DNA of 64,000 bases from Sphingomonas sp. 32-66-10 (GCA_002280565.1 NCEF01000019.1:1-64000); one strand, 5' to 3'. Positions 1-10,500 are shown, counted from the first letter of the stretch. Program-made: numbers and translations. The notes: generated by a model from the sequence alone, not told the origin.

Positions 1-2460
1 ACGCAGCGCGAACTCGAGCCCCTTGGTACGGCGCGACCCGATATTGTCGGCGGTCAGATCGACCTGCGTGATCGTGCCGCCGGTCCGGATGATCCGGTCT
101 CCGAAGAACTGGTAATTGTCAAACAGCTGGCGGAGGGTCAGCGAGCCGATCGTGTCATCCACCGCAATCGACCAGAAATCGACCGAGGCGCTGAACCGCG
201 GCATCGGACGGAACACGACGCCGAACGAATATTGCTCCGACGTCTCCGGACCGACATTGGGATTGCCGCCGCTCAGCGTGTCCGGATTGATCGCCGCGCA
301 GTTCGGATCGGTGGTGCTTACAACACCGGTCGGGCAGGTCGACGGATCAACCAGCGAGTTGGTGGTCGGGTTCGGACTCAGCGTCTGGCCGTTGAAGATC
401 TGATTGAACGTCGGCACGCGGAAGCCGGTGTTGTACGAACCACGGATCATCAGCCAATCGACCGGGGTGAACCGCGCGGTGACCTTTGGATTAAACGTGC
501 TGCCAAAGCCGGTATAGTCATCGACGCGGCCCGCTACCGAGACTTCGAGCGCATCGAAGATCGGCACCAGAACTTCGGCATAGGCCGCCTTCACGTCGCG
601 ATGCTTGCTCGTCAGCGCGTTGACGTTGTCGAATGCAACGTTGAAGATTTCCGGACGGTTAAGCTCGGCTTCGGCCGATCCATTGAAGCTGTAGCTTTCG
701 CGGCGATAATCGATGCCTGCCGCGACCTGGACTGTACCGCCGGGAAGCTCGAAGAGCGATCCCGAGATCGAGGCGTCGAACTGACGAACCTCGTAACGAC
801 CACCATATAGGGTCACGCCCTCAGCCGAAATGGCATCAAGCGCAGCCAAAGCCTCCGGCGTCTGCACGACCGAGAACGGGTTCAGAATACCGCTGTTGAG
901 CAACCCGACGATACCCGGTGCGGTCGCGCCCGGCGCGATGGGCGCACGCGTATCAAATCCGCCCGAGACTGCGCCCGGAATACCCGACGCATTGGCACGC
1001 GCGGACGAGGAGAAAACGCCGCGATAGTGGTAGCCAGACCCAAGGACCGAGGTCGACTCGCTGCGCGCAAAGGACGCGCCCGCGCGATAATCCCACCCGT
1101 CGAACAACGGGCCTTCCAGACCGATGGCGCCGCGCAGCGTCTTGGTATTCGTCTGATATTCGCGCGGGCCGCACGAGGTACAGCGCCAGCGATAGGAGAT
1201 CGGCCGACCATAATTGGCCGCGATCGACGGGAATACCGCGACCATCGCATTATAGACCTGGTTATAGGTCGGCGCAGTCAGCGAATTGAGCGGATAGTAG
1301 AGCGGCAGCGTCGAGGTGTTGCCGGCATATTGGTTCGACGAAAACTGCTTCGACGAATCCGCGTCCGATCCGGTAAATTCAACAAAGGCGCGGTGATTGC
1401 CCAACGCCACCGTTCCACGCGCATAATAGGTCAGCGTTTCCAAAGGCTGCTGCAGGATCGCAGCCCGACCCGTATCCCAGGCGCAGGCATAGCGCGCGCT
1501 GGCATTCGCCCACAGCGCATCGTCATAGGCCATGCCGCCGTCGAACGACTCACAGCCCGCCTGCCCCGGCAGGTCGAGATAGTTGATGCCGCCATTGGCG
1601 GTGATGGTCGTGCCGGGGATCAGCAGCGGCACGCCGCTGAGCAGACTTCCCGACGGGGCGAACAACGCGTTGGCACCATTGGCGAACGCGGTCGCGATCG
1701 GCGTACCGCGCGTGTCGACCGACAGGCCGCGATTGGGCTGGTTGCCGTTGACGAAATCGCGGTTCTGACCGCGCAGGATGCCGTTCCAGCTTTTGCTGAC
1801 CGCGGCCATCACGTTAAATCCGTCGGCCTTGATGTCGCCATAGCCGGCGGTCGCCGACAGGCGGTAAATCGGCGAATCCCCGCGCTCGGTAATGTCGGTA
1901 AAGCCGTTCAGCGCCAGCCCCTCGAAATCGGTCTTGGTGATGAAGTTCATCACGCCGCCGATCGCGTCGGTTCCATAGATCGCCGACGCGCCGTCCTTGA
2001 GCACCTCGACCCGCTCGATCGCGGCAAAGGGGATCTGGTTCACGTCGACGGCAGAGCCCTGAAGGCCATGGGCGGCGACGCGACGGCCATTAAGCAGGAT
2101 CAACGTCGCAGCGCTGCCCTGACCGCGCAGGTTCGCTGCCGACAGGCCGTTCGTGCCGCGCTGCGCGCCGCTGACCACATCGGTGTTTGAAGCCAGGTTG
2201 TCGGCACCGTTGCCGTTCGTGCTGAGCAGCGAAACAAGTTGCTCAGGGCTGTTGATACCCTCGCGCGCGAAATCCTCAGTGGTGAAGATCTCCAGCGGCA
2301 GCGCGCTCTTGCTCGGGTCCTGCTTGATCCGCGAGCCGGTGATCAGCACCTCGCGCTCGCTGCTTTCCTCCTGCGCGGGCGGCGATGTCGGTGCATCCTG
2401 TGCGAATGCCGGACCCGCGATGCAGCACGCCGTCACGAACAATGCGGTCTTGAACTTCAT
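1..2460 (-). CDS. TonB-dependent receptor, 5' part (3' end outside window)
   Basis: An open frame runs from the ATG at 2460 to the window edge, at least 820 codons. The protein begins with a signal peptide (MKFKTALFVTACCIAGPAFA). The plug domain follows at about residues 45-170, with the typical phrases LNGRRVAA, IERVEVLKDGASAIYG and GGVMNF. The visible end reads DNIGSRRTKGLEFALR, which resembles the late beta-barrel of this family, so only the last strands should be missing. Such receptors take up siderophores, vitamins, glycans or peptides across the outer membrane using TonB-ExbBD energy. The substrate cannot be told. It is transcribed divergently from ctrA. Confidence 0.9.
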   Translation of the reverse strand, partial: MKFKTALFVTACCIAGPAFAQDAPTSPPAQEESSEREVLITGSRIKQDPSKSALPLEIFTTEDFAREGINSPEQLVSLLSTNGNGADNLASNTDVVSGAQRGTNGLSAANLRGQGSAATLILLNGRRVAAHGLQGSAVDVNQIPFAAIERVEVLKDGASAIYGTDAIGGVMNFITKTDFEGLALNGFTDITERGDSPIYRLSATAGYGDIKADGFNVMAAVSKSWNGILRGQNRDFVNGNQPNRGLSVDTRGTPIATAFANGANALFAPSGSLLSGVPLLIPGTTITANGGINYLDLPGQAGCESFDGGMAYDDALWANASARYACAWDTGRAAILQQPLETLTYYARGTVALGNHRAFVEFTGSDADSSKQFSSNQYAGNTSTLPLYYPLNSLTAPTYNQVYNAMVAVFPSIAANYGRPISYRWRCTSCGPREYQTNTKTLRGAIGLEGPLFDGWDYRAGASFARSESTSVLGSGYHYRGVFSSSARANASGIPGAVSGGFDTRAPIAPGATAPGIVGLLNSGILNPFSVVQTPEALAALDAISAEGVTLYGGRYEVRQFDASISGSLFELPGGTVQVAAGIDYRRESYSFNGSAEAELNRPEIFNVAFDNVNALTSKHRDVKAAYAEVLVPIFDALEVSVAGRVDDYTGFGSTFNPKVTARFTPVDWLMIRGSYNTGFRVPTFNQIFNGQTLSPNPTTNSLVDPSTCPTGVVSTTDPNCAAINPDTLSGGNPNVGPETSEQYSFGVVFRPMPRFSASVDFWSIAVDDTIGSLTLRQLFDNYQFFGDRIIRTGGTITQVDLTADNIGSRRTKGLEFALR

Positions 2461-2668
2461 ACCCCAACCCCCTTTTTGATCCGGCGCGCATTTTTGTGTC
2501 GGCTTCGCCGGAAACCACGAAATTAATCACGCATATTCGTTGTTAGCAAATGCAAAATATCAGCCAAGGCTATAACCTCGGGATATATCACGCAACGTTG
2601 ATCTTGACAGGATTTCGCTGAAATCACCCTTGCTGCGACCCCAGCGCAGCGCCATCTCGATCCCCCGC

Positions 2669-2738
2669 GACTCGTGGAGTCAGGCCGGTTAGGGCAAAAT
2701 TAACCTTTTGCCTTCATACCAGCTTAGGTTAATGAATC
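2669..2738 (+). promoter_or_regulatory. ctrA upstream region: GANTC sites and CtrA-box-like motif
   Basis: Upstream of ctrA are three GANTC motifs, the methylation site of the alphaproteobacterial cell-cycle methylase CcrM: GACTC at 2669-2673, GAGTC at 2677-2681 and GAATC at 2734-2738. The first two form a perfect inverted repeat with a 3-nt spacer. Between them and the third lies TTAG-N7-TTAA at 2689-2703, one mismatch from the CtrA box TTAA-N7-TTAA. A further TTAA is at 2729-2732. In Caulobacter, ctrA transcription responds both to GANTC methylation and to CtrA itself, so this is a likely autoregulated, cell-cycle-timed promoter region. The rest of the divergent interval, 2461-2668, shows nothing else I can name. 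Confidence 0.6.
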
Positions 2739-2791
2739 AGTCGTGTTGTGTGCCACAGGGGGCCTGCAACCGGCACAGGGGAAATCAGCCG

Positions 2792-3499
<708 letters not shown>

Positions 3500-3526
3500 C
3501 ACACGTTCGTTGCGTGGGGCAAAAGC

Positions 3527-3562
3527 GGGCCGCGTCTTCCGGGGGGATGACGCGGCCCATTT
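3527..3562 (+). terminator. Probable terminator after ctrA
   Basis: A 10-bp perfect stem (3527-3536 with 3549-3558, GGGCCGCGTC and its complement) is followed by ATTTTG, 27 nt after the ctrA stop. It separates ctrA from the oppositely oriented tRNA-Ser gene. Confidence 0.65.
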
Positions 3563-3619
3563 TGCATGCGCGTGTGGGCGCGCATCAGCTGTGCCAACTA
3601 CCTGAATCGAATGGATAAG

Positions 3620-3709
3620 TGGCGGAGAGGGTGGGATTCGAACCCACGTTACGGTTCCCCGTAAACCGCATTTCGAGTGCGGCGCGATCGACCACTCTGC
3701 CACCTCTCC
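3620..3709 (-). tRNA. tRNA-Ser (anticodon CGA)
   Basis: Reading the minus strand, a 7-bp acceptor stem GGAGAGG/CCTCTCC encloses a 90-nt molecule with an encoded 3' CCA. The anticodon arm is CCGCA-CTCGAAA-TGCGG, giving anticodon CGA (reads UCG serine codons). The long variable arm expected of serine tRNAs and the T-arm GGTTCGAATCC are present. It lies between ctrA and hspQ. Confidence 0.95.
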
Positions 3710-3842
3710 GCGAGGGGTCCGCAGGGCAATTGCATGCCGCTCCGTCCGGTCGAGCGCGGGCCTCTAGACCAAGGTTCGCGGGCTTGCAAGCGCCTTGCCG
3801 CACTCTTCTTGTGCATACGCGAAAGCACACTAGATTGTATGC

Positions 3843-4223
3843 ATGACTCGCGCCTCCGACCCGCTCGATCTGGCGATTGCCGGTGTCCCCTTCCCTCCGG
3901 TCGCGCATGCGCGCTTCAATCTGGGCGAAGTGGTGCGGCACCGGCTGTTCGATTTTCGCGGGGTGATCTTCGACATCGATCCGGTCTTCGCCAATACCGA
4001 CGAATGGTATGAAGCGATCCCGGAGGATGTCCGCCCGCGCAAGGACCAGCCCTTCTATCACCTGCTCGCCGAAAATGCTGAGTCGAGCTATGTCGCCTAT
4101 GTCAGCCAGCAAAATCTGGTTGCGGACGATAGCGACGAACCGGTCGATCACCCGGCGATCAATGGGCTGTTCGATGAGCTCAGTGATGGACGCTACCAGC
4201 TCAAGCGCGAACACCGGCATTGA
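3843..4223 (+). CDS. hspQ: Heat shock protein HspQ
   Basis: The product has 126 residues and matches the HspQ (YccV-like) family, with the core phrases [20 protein letters not shown] and [11 protein letters not shown] and the C-terminal VSQQNL. HspQ binds hemimethylated DNA in E. coli and acts as a specificity-enhancing factor for the Lon protease. Its length is usual for alphaproteobacteria. It stands alone, followed by a large hairpin before rplU. No heat-shock promoter could be recognised. Confidence 0.85.
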   Translation: MTRASDPLDLAIAGVPFPPVAHARFNLGEVVRHRLFDFRGVIFDIDPVFANTDEWYEAIPEDVRPRKDQPFYHLLAENAESSYVAYVSQQNLVADDSDEPVDHPAINGLFDELSDGRYQLKREHRH

Positions 4224-4257
4224 TTTGCTGAGCGCGCACGGAAGAGCGCGCTCAGGT

Positions 4258-4340
4258 GGTTCCAGCCCGCTCCCCCTCCCGGCCACCCATTCCAGAATAT
4301 CCTGTAGATGGGTGGCCGGGAGGGGGAGCGGGCTGGAACC
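4258..4340. repeat. Perfect 33-bp inverted repeat (long hairpin)
   Basis: Arms 4258-4290 and 4308-4340 are perfectly complementary over 33 bp around a 17-nt loop. The arms are rich in C or G runs (CTCCCCCTCCCGGCCACCC). No T-run follows, so it is not a plain intrinsic terminator. It sits between hspQ and rplU and may act as a boundary, as an mRNA-stabilising structure, or be a small dispersed repeat. No second copy was seen in the window. Confidence 0.75.
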
Positions 4341-4370
4341 GCAACCGGACCGAAAGGTCCGCAACAAAAC

Positions 4371-4398
4371 TTGACTTCCCCGACCGAATCCCATAACC
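4371..4398 (+). promoter_or_regulatory. Candidate promoter for rplU-rpmA
   Basis: TTGACT (4371-4376) is followed, 15-16 nt on, by CATAAC/ATAACC (4392-4398), a tolerable sigma-70 type arrangement about 65 nt upstream of rplU. A GNRA-loop hairpin (4346-4361) lies just upstream, and one GANTC (4386-4390) lies inside the spacer. This is weak evidence by eye. Confidence 0.35.
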
Positions 4399-4462
4399 GC
4401 GCCGTTCCTCCCGCCGGGCTTGTCCTGCGCGGGCACATGCTTTTGAAATTGAGATGAGGCCC

Positions 4463-4831
4463 ATGTTCGCTATCGTGCGCACGGGCGGCAAGCAGTATCG
4501 CGTTGCCGCAGGAGACAAGATCGTCGTCGAGAAGCTCGACGGCGAAGCCGGTTCGACGATCACCCTGGGTGACGTGCTGCTCGCTGGCGAAGGTTCGGAT
4601 CTGAAGTCGACCGACGGCCTGACCGTTTCGGCCGAGATCGTCGCCCAGCAGAAGGGCGAGAAGATCGTGGTCTTCAAGAAGCGCCGCCGGCACAATTATC
4701 GCCGTAAGAACGGCCATCGCCAGAACCACACGATCCTGAAGATCACCGCCATCGGTGCGCAGGAGACCAAGAAGAAGGCCGCTAAGGCCAAGGCGACCGA
4801 GGGCGATGCCCCGGCGGCCGCGGAAGCGTAA
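4463..4831 (+). CDS. rplU: 50S ribosomal protein L21
   Basis: The product begins [14 protein letters not shown], the hallmark of L21, and contains the RNA-binding stretch [18 protein letters not shown] basic/alanine-rich tail extends the usual core by about 20 residues, as is common in sphingomonads. An ATG three codons upstream (4454) is in frame, but this start fits the family and has GATGAGG just before it. L21 binds 23S rRNA in the large subunit. rpmA follows 13 nt downstream, the universal rplU-rpmA pairing. Confidence 0.95.
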   Translation: MFAIVRTGGKQYRVAAGDKIVVEKLDGEAGSTITLGDVLLAGEGSDLKSTDGLTVSAEIVAQQKGEKIVVFKKRRRHNYRRKNGHRQNHTILKITAIGAQETKKKAAKAKATEGDAPAAAEA

Positions 4832-4844
4832 GGAGTAATCCGAA

Positions 4845-5114
4845 ATGGCACATAAGAAGGCAGGCGGCTCTTCGCGCAACGGTCGCGACTCGCAGTCCAA
4901 GCGTCTCGGCGTGAAGAAGTTCGGTGGCGAAGTCGCCATTGCCGGCAACATCCTCGTGCGTCAGCGCGGCACGAAATATTATCCGGGCGTCAATGTCGGC
5001 ATCGGCAAGGACCACACCCTGTTTGCGCTCACCGACGGCCGCGTGCGATTCCACGACGGCAAGCTCGGTCGCAAATTCTGCTCGGTAGAAATGATTGCGG
5101 CTGCGGCCGAATAA
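4845..5114 (+). CDS. rpmA: 50S ribosomal protein L27
   Basis: The 89-residue product begins [16 protein letters not shown] and contains the L27 core [10 protein letters not shown] and [15 protein letters not shown]27 lies near the peptidyl transferase centre, with its N-terminus reaching the tRNA ends. It is co-transcribed with rplU, with AAGGAG before the ATG. A strong terminator follows. Confidence 0.97.
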   Translation: MAHKKAGGSSRNGRDSQSKRLGVKKFGGEVAIAGNILVRQRGTKYYPGVNVGIGKDHTLFALTDGRVRFHDGKLGRKFCSVEMIAAAAE

Positions 5115-5171
5115 GCTGGGCACCGTTCGGGTTGCCCGCCAGGGTGACCCGGGTCTCCAACAGGAGACCGC

Positions 5172-5207
5172 AAAAGGGAGACGGGTCACCCCGGTCTCCC
5201 TTTTTTA
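5172..5207 (+). terminator. Rho-independent terminator of rplU-rpmA
   Basis: An 11-bp perfect stem (5172-5182 with 5194-5204) is followed by a T-rich run ending TTTTTTATT. A second small hairpin (5152-5158 with 5163-5169) lies directly upstream, and 5142-5158 can also pair with 5177-5192. Two mutually exclusive folds are therefore possible. Confidence 0.85.
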
Positions 5208-5282
5208 TTGCTCCCTCCCCACCCCAACTGTCGCGCTCCGGTCATTAACCCGGGGCATCGGCGGGACCGCGAGGAGAGTAAG

Positions 5283-5837
5283 ATGTTCGCACGTACACAG
5301 CGGCTGATGCTGCGGCCCGGCTGGATCGAGGATGCGCCCGAACTGGCGCGCGCGATCGGCCATCACGAGGTTGTCCGCAACCTCAGCCGCGCCCCCTGGC
5401 CCTATGCGGTGAGCGACGCCGAAGAATTTCTGATGATCGAGCGCAAGGCGAGCGACCTGCCCGTCTTCCTGATCTGCGCGCTGGAAGACGCCTCCAGCCG
5501 CATTGTCGGCTGCATCGGGCTCGACCGGATGGAGCGCGGCGGCGTCGAACTCGGCTATTGGATCGCACCCGAAGCCTGGGGTCGCGGCTATGCGACCGAG
5601 GCTGGCCGCGCGGTGATCGACATCGCCCGCACGCTGCGCGTCCCCGCCCTCACCGCCAGCCACTTCGCCGACAATCCGGCATCGGGCCGCGTCCTGCGCA
5701 AGCTCGGCTTCCGCCCGACGGGCCGGACGGTCCAGCGCCACTCGCTGGGTCGCGGCGGCGCAGATGTCACGGTGGAGTTCGAACAACGCCTGTCGGACTC
5801 GGATTGCACCGACCCGTGGGACCGAATGGCGGCGTGA
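5283..5837 (+). CDS. GNAT family N-acetyltransferase (RimJ/RimL-like)
   Basis: The 184-residue product has the GNAT fold of the RimJ/RimL branch. GVELGYWIAPEAWGRGYATEA holds the acetyl-CoA binding loop (W-G-R-G-Y-A), and NPASGRVLRKLGFRP is the typical C-terminal motif. It should transfer an acetyl group from acetyl-CoA to an amine. The substrate (protein N-terminus, small molecule or drug) cannot be inferred. The start was chosen at the ATG preceded by GAGGAGAG. An upstream in-frame start would run into the rpmA terminator. Confidence 0.8.
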   Translation: MFARTQRLMLRPGWIEDAPELARAIGHHEVVRNLSRAPWPYAVSDAEEFLMIERKASDLPVFLICALEDASSRIVGCIGLDRMERGGVELGYWIAPEAWGRGYATEAGRAVIDIARTLRVPALTASHFADNPASGRVLRKLGFRPTGRTVQRHSLGRGGADVTVEFEQRLSDSDCTDPWDRMAA

Positions 5838-5860
5838 AGGGCGCTTAGCCGAGACTGTAA

Positions 5861-5972
5861 TCGTCATCTCCGCGAAAGCGGGGACCATCTCGTGCCATCG
5901 CCGCGGTTCGGCACGACTGTTGTGCGCGTGGACAGTTCCGGAAATGGGTCCCCGCTTTCGTGGGGATGACGA
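5861..5972. repeat. Imperfect inverted repeat, dispersed sphingomonad type
   Basis: A 26-nt arm at 5861-5886 (CGTCATCTCCGCGAAAGCGG core) is repeated inverted at 5947-5972 with two mismatches. A smaller hairpin (TCGTGCC/GGCACGA) lies inside. Segments of the form CGTCATCCCCGCGAAAGCGGGGACC are frequent intergenic repeats in alphaproteobacteria. It separates two converging genes and fills most of the gap 5838-6067. Confidence 0.65.
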
Positions 5973-6067
5973 AGGTGGAGTGCTCGCGGGGAAGCTCAGC
6001 TCCGCCCCGCAAAAGATGATCGGACGGAGCCAGTTACGCAACACGGCTCCGCCCGAAACTCTGGACC

Positions 6068-7522
6068 TCAGTTGGCGGCAGCAGCCTCGCGCCGCAGCGC
6101 ATCGGGCGCGGTTTCCCAGCCACCGCCGAGCGCCTTGAACAGCGCCACCTGCGCCTCCGCCAGCGCGGCATTCGACTGGGCCAGCGCAGCACGCGCTCCT
6201 GCCCGCTCGCGCTCGGCGTCAATCCGCTGGAGCAGGCTGTCGCGCCCTGCCTCGAACCGCAGGATCGCGATCCGCGCGGCGTTGGTCGCTGACGCATCGG
6301 CGCGACGCAGCGCGACATTGCGCTCGATCTCACCCGAATAGCGCGCCAGCGCCTGTTCGACCTCACGCAATGCGGTCAGCACCGTGCCGTCGAACGCGGC
6401 GAGCGAACCCTCCGCCCCCGCCTCGGCCTGACGAATCCGCGCACGCGCGGTGGTCAGGTTCGGGAAGTTCCAGCTGAGCAGCGGCCCGAGCGAGAAGTTG
6501 AACGACGAACTCTTGCCCAGATCCTCGATATTCTGCGCGCCCAGCGACACCGAACCGCCCAGCGTGATCGACGGATAGAGCGCCGCAGTCGCCACCCCCA
6601 CCCGCGCGGTATCGGCGGCCAGCTGCCGCTCGGCCTGACGGACATCGGGGCGGCGGGCGAGCAAGGCCTGGCCGTCGCCCACGGGAATCAGCGCCGACAC
6701 GCCCGGCGGCGTCGCGCAGGCATCCGCCTGCCCGTCCAGCTCCGCCGGCGGCTTGCCGGTCAGCGTCGCCAGCGCATAGAGCGCCGCACGCCGCTCCGCC
6801 TCGAACGCCGGCACCTGCGCGCGGGCATTCTCCGCCAGCACACGCGCCTGATCGACATCGCGGATCGTGCCGCGCCCGGCATCGACCAGCCGCTGGGTCA
6901 GGTCGAGCGTGCGGGTCTGGAGCTGCACCGTCTCACGCGCCACCGCCGCCTGCGCGGCAAAGCCGCACGCCGCGGCATAGGTCCGCGCCGTTTCCGCCGC
7001 GATCGCCACGCGCGCGCCGTCGAGCGCCGCCTGCGCCGCATCGACATCGCCGCGCGCGGCCTCGATCGATCGGCTCACCCGACCGAACAGATCGACCTCA
7101 TAGGATGCGTCCAGCCCGACCCGGAAGAAGTCGCCCTCGACCCCGTCCACGCCAGCGGGCAGCGCGCCCTGCGCACTCTCCGCCCCGGTGCGCGACCGGG
7201 TATAGCCGGCACCAACGCTGGTCCCCGGCAGCCGCGCCCCACGCGATTCCGACAGGATCGCGCGTGCGCGCTTCAGGTTCGCCGATGCCTGGCGGATGTC
7301 GGTGTTGTAGGTCAGTGCCTCGACCACCAGCCGGTCGAGCACCGGGTCCTTGAACAGCCGCCACCATTCGCCCTCGACCGCGCCCGGCGACACTTTGGTC
7401 ATGCCGGGATCGACGAACGCCGCCGCCGCAGCCGGCGGGGTTTCGGGCCGCTGGTAGCTCGGACCGACCGAACAGCCCGCCAGCAACGCCGCGGTCGCGC
7501 TCAGGATGAAAAGGCGCTTCAT
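6068..7522 (-). CDS. RND efflux outer membrane factor (NodT/OprM family lipoprotein)
   Basis: The 484-residue product starts with a lipoprotein signal (LLAGCSVGPSYQRP, lipobox Cys17) and carries the two outer membrane efflux repeats. Family phrases include PGAVEGEWWRLFKDPVLDRLV, DASYEVDLFGRVSRSIEAA and RRPDVRQAERQLAA. It would form the TolC-like trimeric channel for the pump encoded upstream. Its start overlaps the stop of the RND permease gene by 4 nt (ATGA), so the two are translationally coupled. It is the last gene of a three-gene minus-strand operon. The exported substrates are not predictable from sequence. Confidence 0.92.
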   Translation of the reverse strand: MKRLFILSATAALLAGCSVGPSYQRPETPPAAAAAFVDPGMTKVSPGAVEGEWWRLFKDPVLDRLVVEALTYNTDIRQASANLKRARAILSESRGARLPGTSVGAGYTRSRTGAESAQGALPAGVDGVEGDFFRVGLDASYEVDLFGRVSRSIEAARGDVDAAQAALDGARVAIAAETARTYAAACGFAAQAAVARETVQLQTRTLDLTQRLVDAGRGTIRDVDQARVLAENARAQVPAFEAERRAALYALATLTGKPPAELDGQADACATPPGVSALIPVGDGQALLARRPDVRQAERQLAADTARVGVATAALYPSITLGGSVSLGAQNIEDLGKSSSFNFSLGPLLSWNFPNLTTARARIRQAEAGAEGSLAAFDGTVLTALREVEQALARYSGEIERNVALRRADASATNAARIAILRFEAGRDSLLQRIDAERERAGARAALAQSNAALAEAQVALFKALGGGWETAPDALRREAAAAN

Positions 7523-10500
7523 GCTGCAGGCTCCGTCACAGGGTCATGGGGTTTGCTGCGGAACCGGGCGCTCTGCGCGCTCGCCCAGATCCCGAACTTG
7601 CGGCTGATGACATAGAAGGCCGGGGTGAAGATCAGGCCAAAGATCGTCACGCCGATCATGCCAAAGAACACCGCGACACCCAGCGCCTGGCGCAGCTCCG
7701 CCGCCGCCCCGCTCGCGATCACCAGCGGCAGCACGCCGAGGATGAAGGCGATCGACGTCATCACGATCGGGCGCATACGCTGGCTCGCGGCGTGCTTGGC
7801 GGCCTCGAACATGTCCATGCCCGCATCCTCGTTCTGCCGGGCGAATTCGACGATCAGGATCGCGTTCTTCGCCGCCAGCCCGATCAGCACCACCAGACCG
7901 ATCTGCGTCAGGATATTATTGTCCATCCCCATCACATTGACCCCAAGGATCGCGGCGAGCAGGCACATCGGCACGATCAGGATCACCGCCAGCGGCAGCA
8001 CCAAGCTCTCATAGAGCGCGGCGAGCAGCAGGAAGACGAACACCACCGCCAGGCCAAAGGCGATCACGCCGGTATTGCCCGCCGATTTCTGCTCCAGCGC
8101 CAGCTCGGTCCATTCGAAGCTCATCCCCTGCGGCAGCGTCTGTGCCGCGAGGGCCTCCATCGAATCCAGCGTCTGGCCGGTCGAATAGCCGGGCTTGGAA
8201 TCGCCCTGCAATTCCGCCGCCGGATAGAGGTTGTGGCGCACCACGCGATACGGCCCGCTGTCGTTCTTCAACGTCATCACCGAACTCATCGGCACCATCT
8301 CGCCCGACGCCGACCGGGTCTTGAGGCCCTGAATGTCGGTGGCATCGTCGCGATAGGGTGCGTCGGCCTGTGCCGTCACGCGGAAGGTGCGACCGAGATA
8401 GTTGAAGTCGTTGACATAGGACGAGCCGAGATAGGCACCCAGTGTCGAGAAGACGTTGGACACCGGCACGCCCATCCGCTCCGCCCGCTCGCGATCGACA
8501 TCCGCGGTCAGCCGCGGCGTGCCGGTGTTGAACAGGGTGAAGGCACCCGCGACGCTTTCCTGCTGGTTCGCGCCCATCATCATGCCGAATGCCGACTGCG
8601 CTAGCGCGTTATAGCCCAGCCCCTCACGGTCCTGGATCATCATCTTGAACCCGCCACCGGTGCCGATGCCCGGAACCGGGGGCGGCGCAATGACGAGGAT
8701 GTCGCCACCCTTGATCGGGGCGAGCGCACCATAGAGCGCCCCCTGGATTTCGTCTGCGGTCGCATCGCGCTCGGCATGCGGGGCAAGGCCGAAGAACAGC
8801 ACGCCGGTGTTGGGCGCGGTCGAGAAGCTCGCGCCGTCCAGACCGGCAAAGCCGACGACATATTTGACGCCGGGAAGCTTGCGCGCCTCGGTGATTGCCT
8901 GCTGCACCACCGCATCGGTGCGGTTCAGCGACGAACCCGGCGGCAGCTGCACCGCGCCGATCAGATAGCCCTGATCCTGCGGTGGGATGAAGCCCGACGG
9001 GGTTGAGGTGAAGCGCCAGCCGGCGACGAGGATCAGCGCGACATAGACCACGCCGACCACCATCAGCATGCGCACCAGCTTCGCGGTCAGCTTGCCGTAA
9101 TTCTCGGACAGCCGGTTGAAGCCGCGGTTGAACGCCGCCCCCGCCCGCGCGGGCAGACCACGCCAGCCGGGCGCGATCTCGCTGTGATGCCCCTTATGCT
9201 TCAGCACCAGCGCGCACAGCGCGGGCGAGAGCGTGAGCGACACGAACGCCGAGATCAACGTCGCCGAAGCGATGGTGATCGCAAACTGCTGGTAAAAGGC
9301 GCCCGAAATACCCGGAATGAACATCGTCGGCACGAACACGCCGACCAGCACCAGGCTGATCGCGATGATCGCACCCGACACTTCGTCCATCGTCTTGTGC
9401 GCGGCTTCCTTGGGGGACAGCCCCTCCTCTGCCATCAATCGCTCGACATTCTCGACTACCACGATCGCGTCGTCGACGACGATGCCGATGGCGAGGACCA
9501 GGCCGAACAGCGACAGCGTGTTGAGCGAATAGCCGAACGCCAACAGCACCGCGAACGCGCCGACCAGCGAGATCGGGATCGCGACAATCGGCACCACCGC
9601 CGCGCGCCAGCTCTGGAGGAAGATGATGACGACCAACACCACCAGCACCAGCGCCTCGATCAGCGTGTGCTCGACCGCGGTGATCGACTCGGCGATATAT
9701 TCGGTCGGGTTGTAATCGATCGAATAGGTCATCCCCGGGGGGAAGTCCTTGGCCAGGCTGTCGAGTTCGGCCTTCACCGCATCGGCAGTCGCCAGTGCGT
9801 TCGATCCGGGCAGCTGGAAAATGCCCATGCCGACCGCGCGCTTGTCGTTGAGATAGCCGTTGAAATTATAGTCCTGCGCACCGAGTTCGACTCGCGCCAC
9901 ATCGCGCAGATGCGTCAGGCGGCCGGTGGTGTCGCGCTTGATCACGATCGCGCCGAATTCGTCGGTGGTGGTGAGGCGGCCCTTGGTCTGCACGCCCAGC
10001 TCGAACGCGGGGCTGGCATTGCCATAGGGCGGCGCGCCGACGGTGCCGGCTGCGACCTGGACGTTCTGGCCACGGATCGCATTGACCACTTCGTCCACGG
10101 TCATGTCGCGCGCAGCGGCAAGGCCGGGGTCGATCCACACGCGCATGTTATAATCGCGCCCGCCAAATGCCTGTGCCTGACCGACGCCCGGAATACGCGC
10201 GATGCGGTCCTGAACCTGCAGCGTGACGTAGTTGGAGATATACTGGATATCGAGGCTGTTGTCGGGCGAGGTGAAGAACGCGACCATCAGGAAGTCGGGC
10301 GAGCTCTTGTTCACCGTCACGCCGATGCGCCGGACATCCTCGGGCAGGCGCGGCTCGGCGGTCGCGACCTTGTTCTGCACCAGCACCTGTGCCTGATCGA
10401 CATTGGTGCCCTGTTTGAACGCGACCGTGATCTGCGTCTGACCGTTCCCGGTCGACGACGACGTCATGTAGAGCATGTTGTCGACGCCGTTGATCGCCTG

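Noticed and set aside
2708-2791. A 28-codon N-terminal extension of ctrA
   Set aside because: CtrA proteins start at MRVLLIEDE, and the extension covers the GANTC/CtrA-box region.
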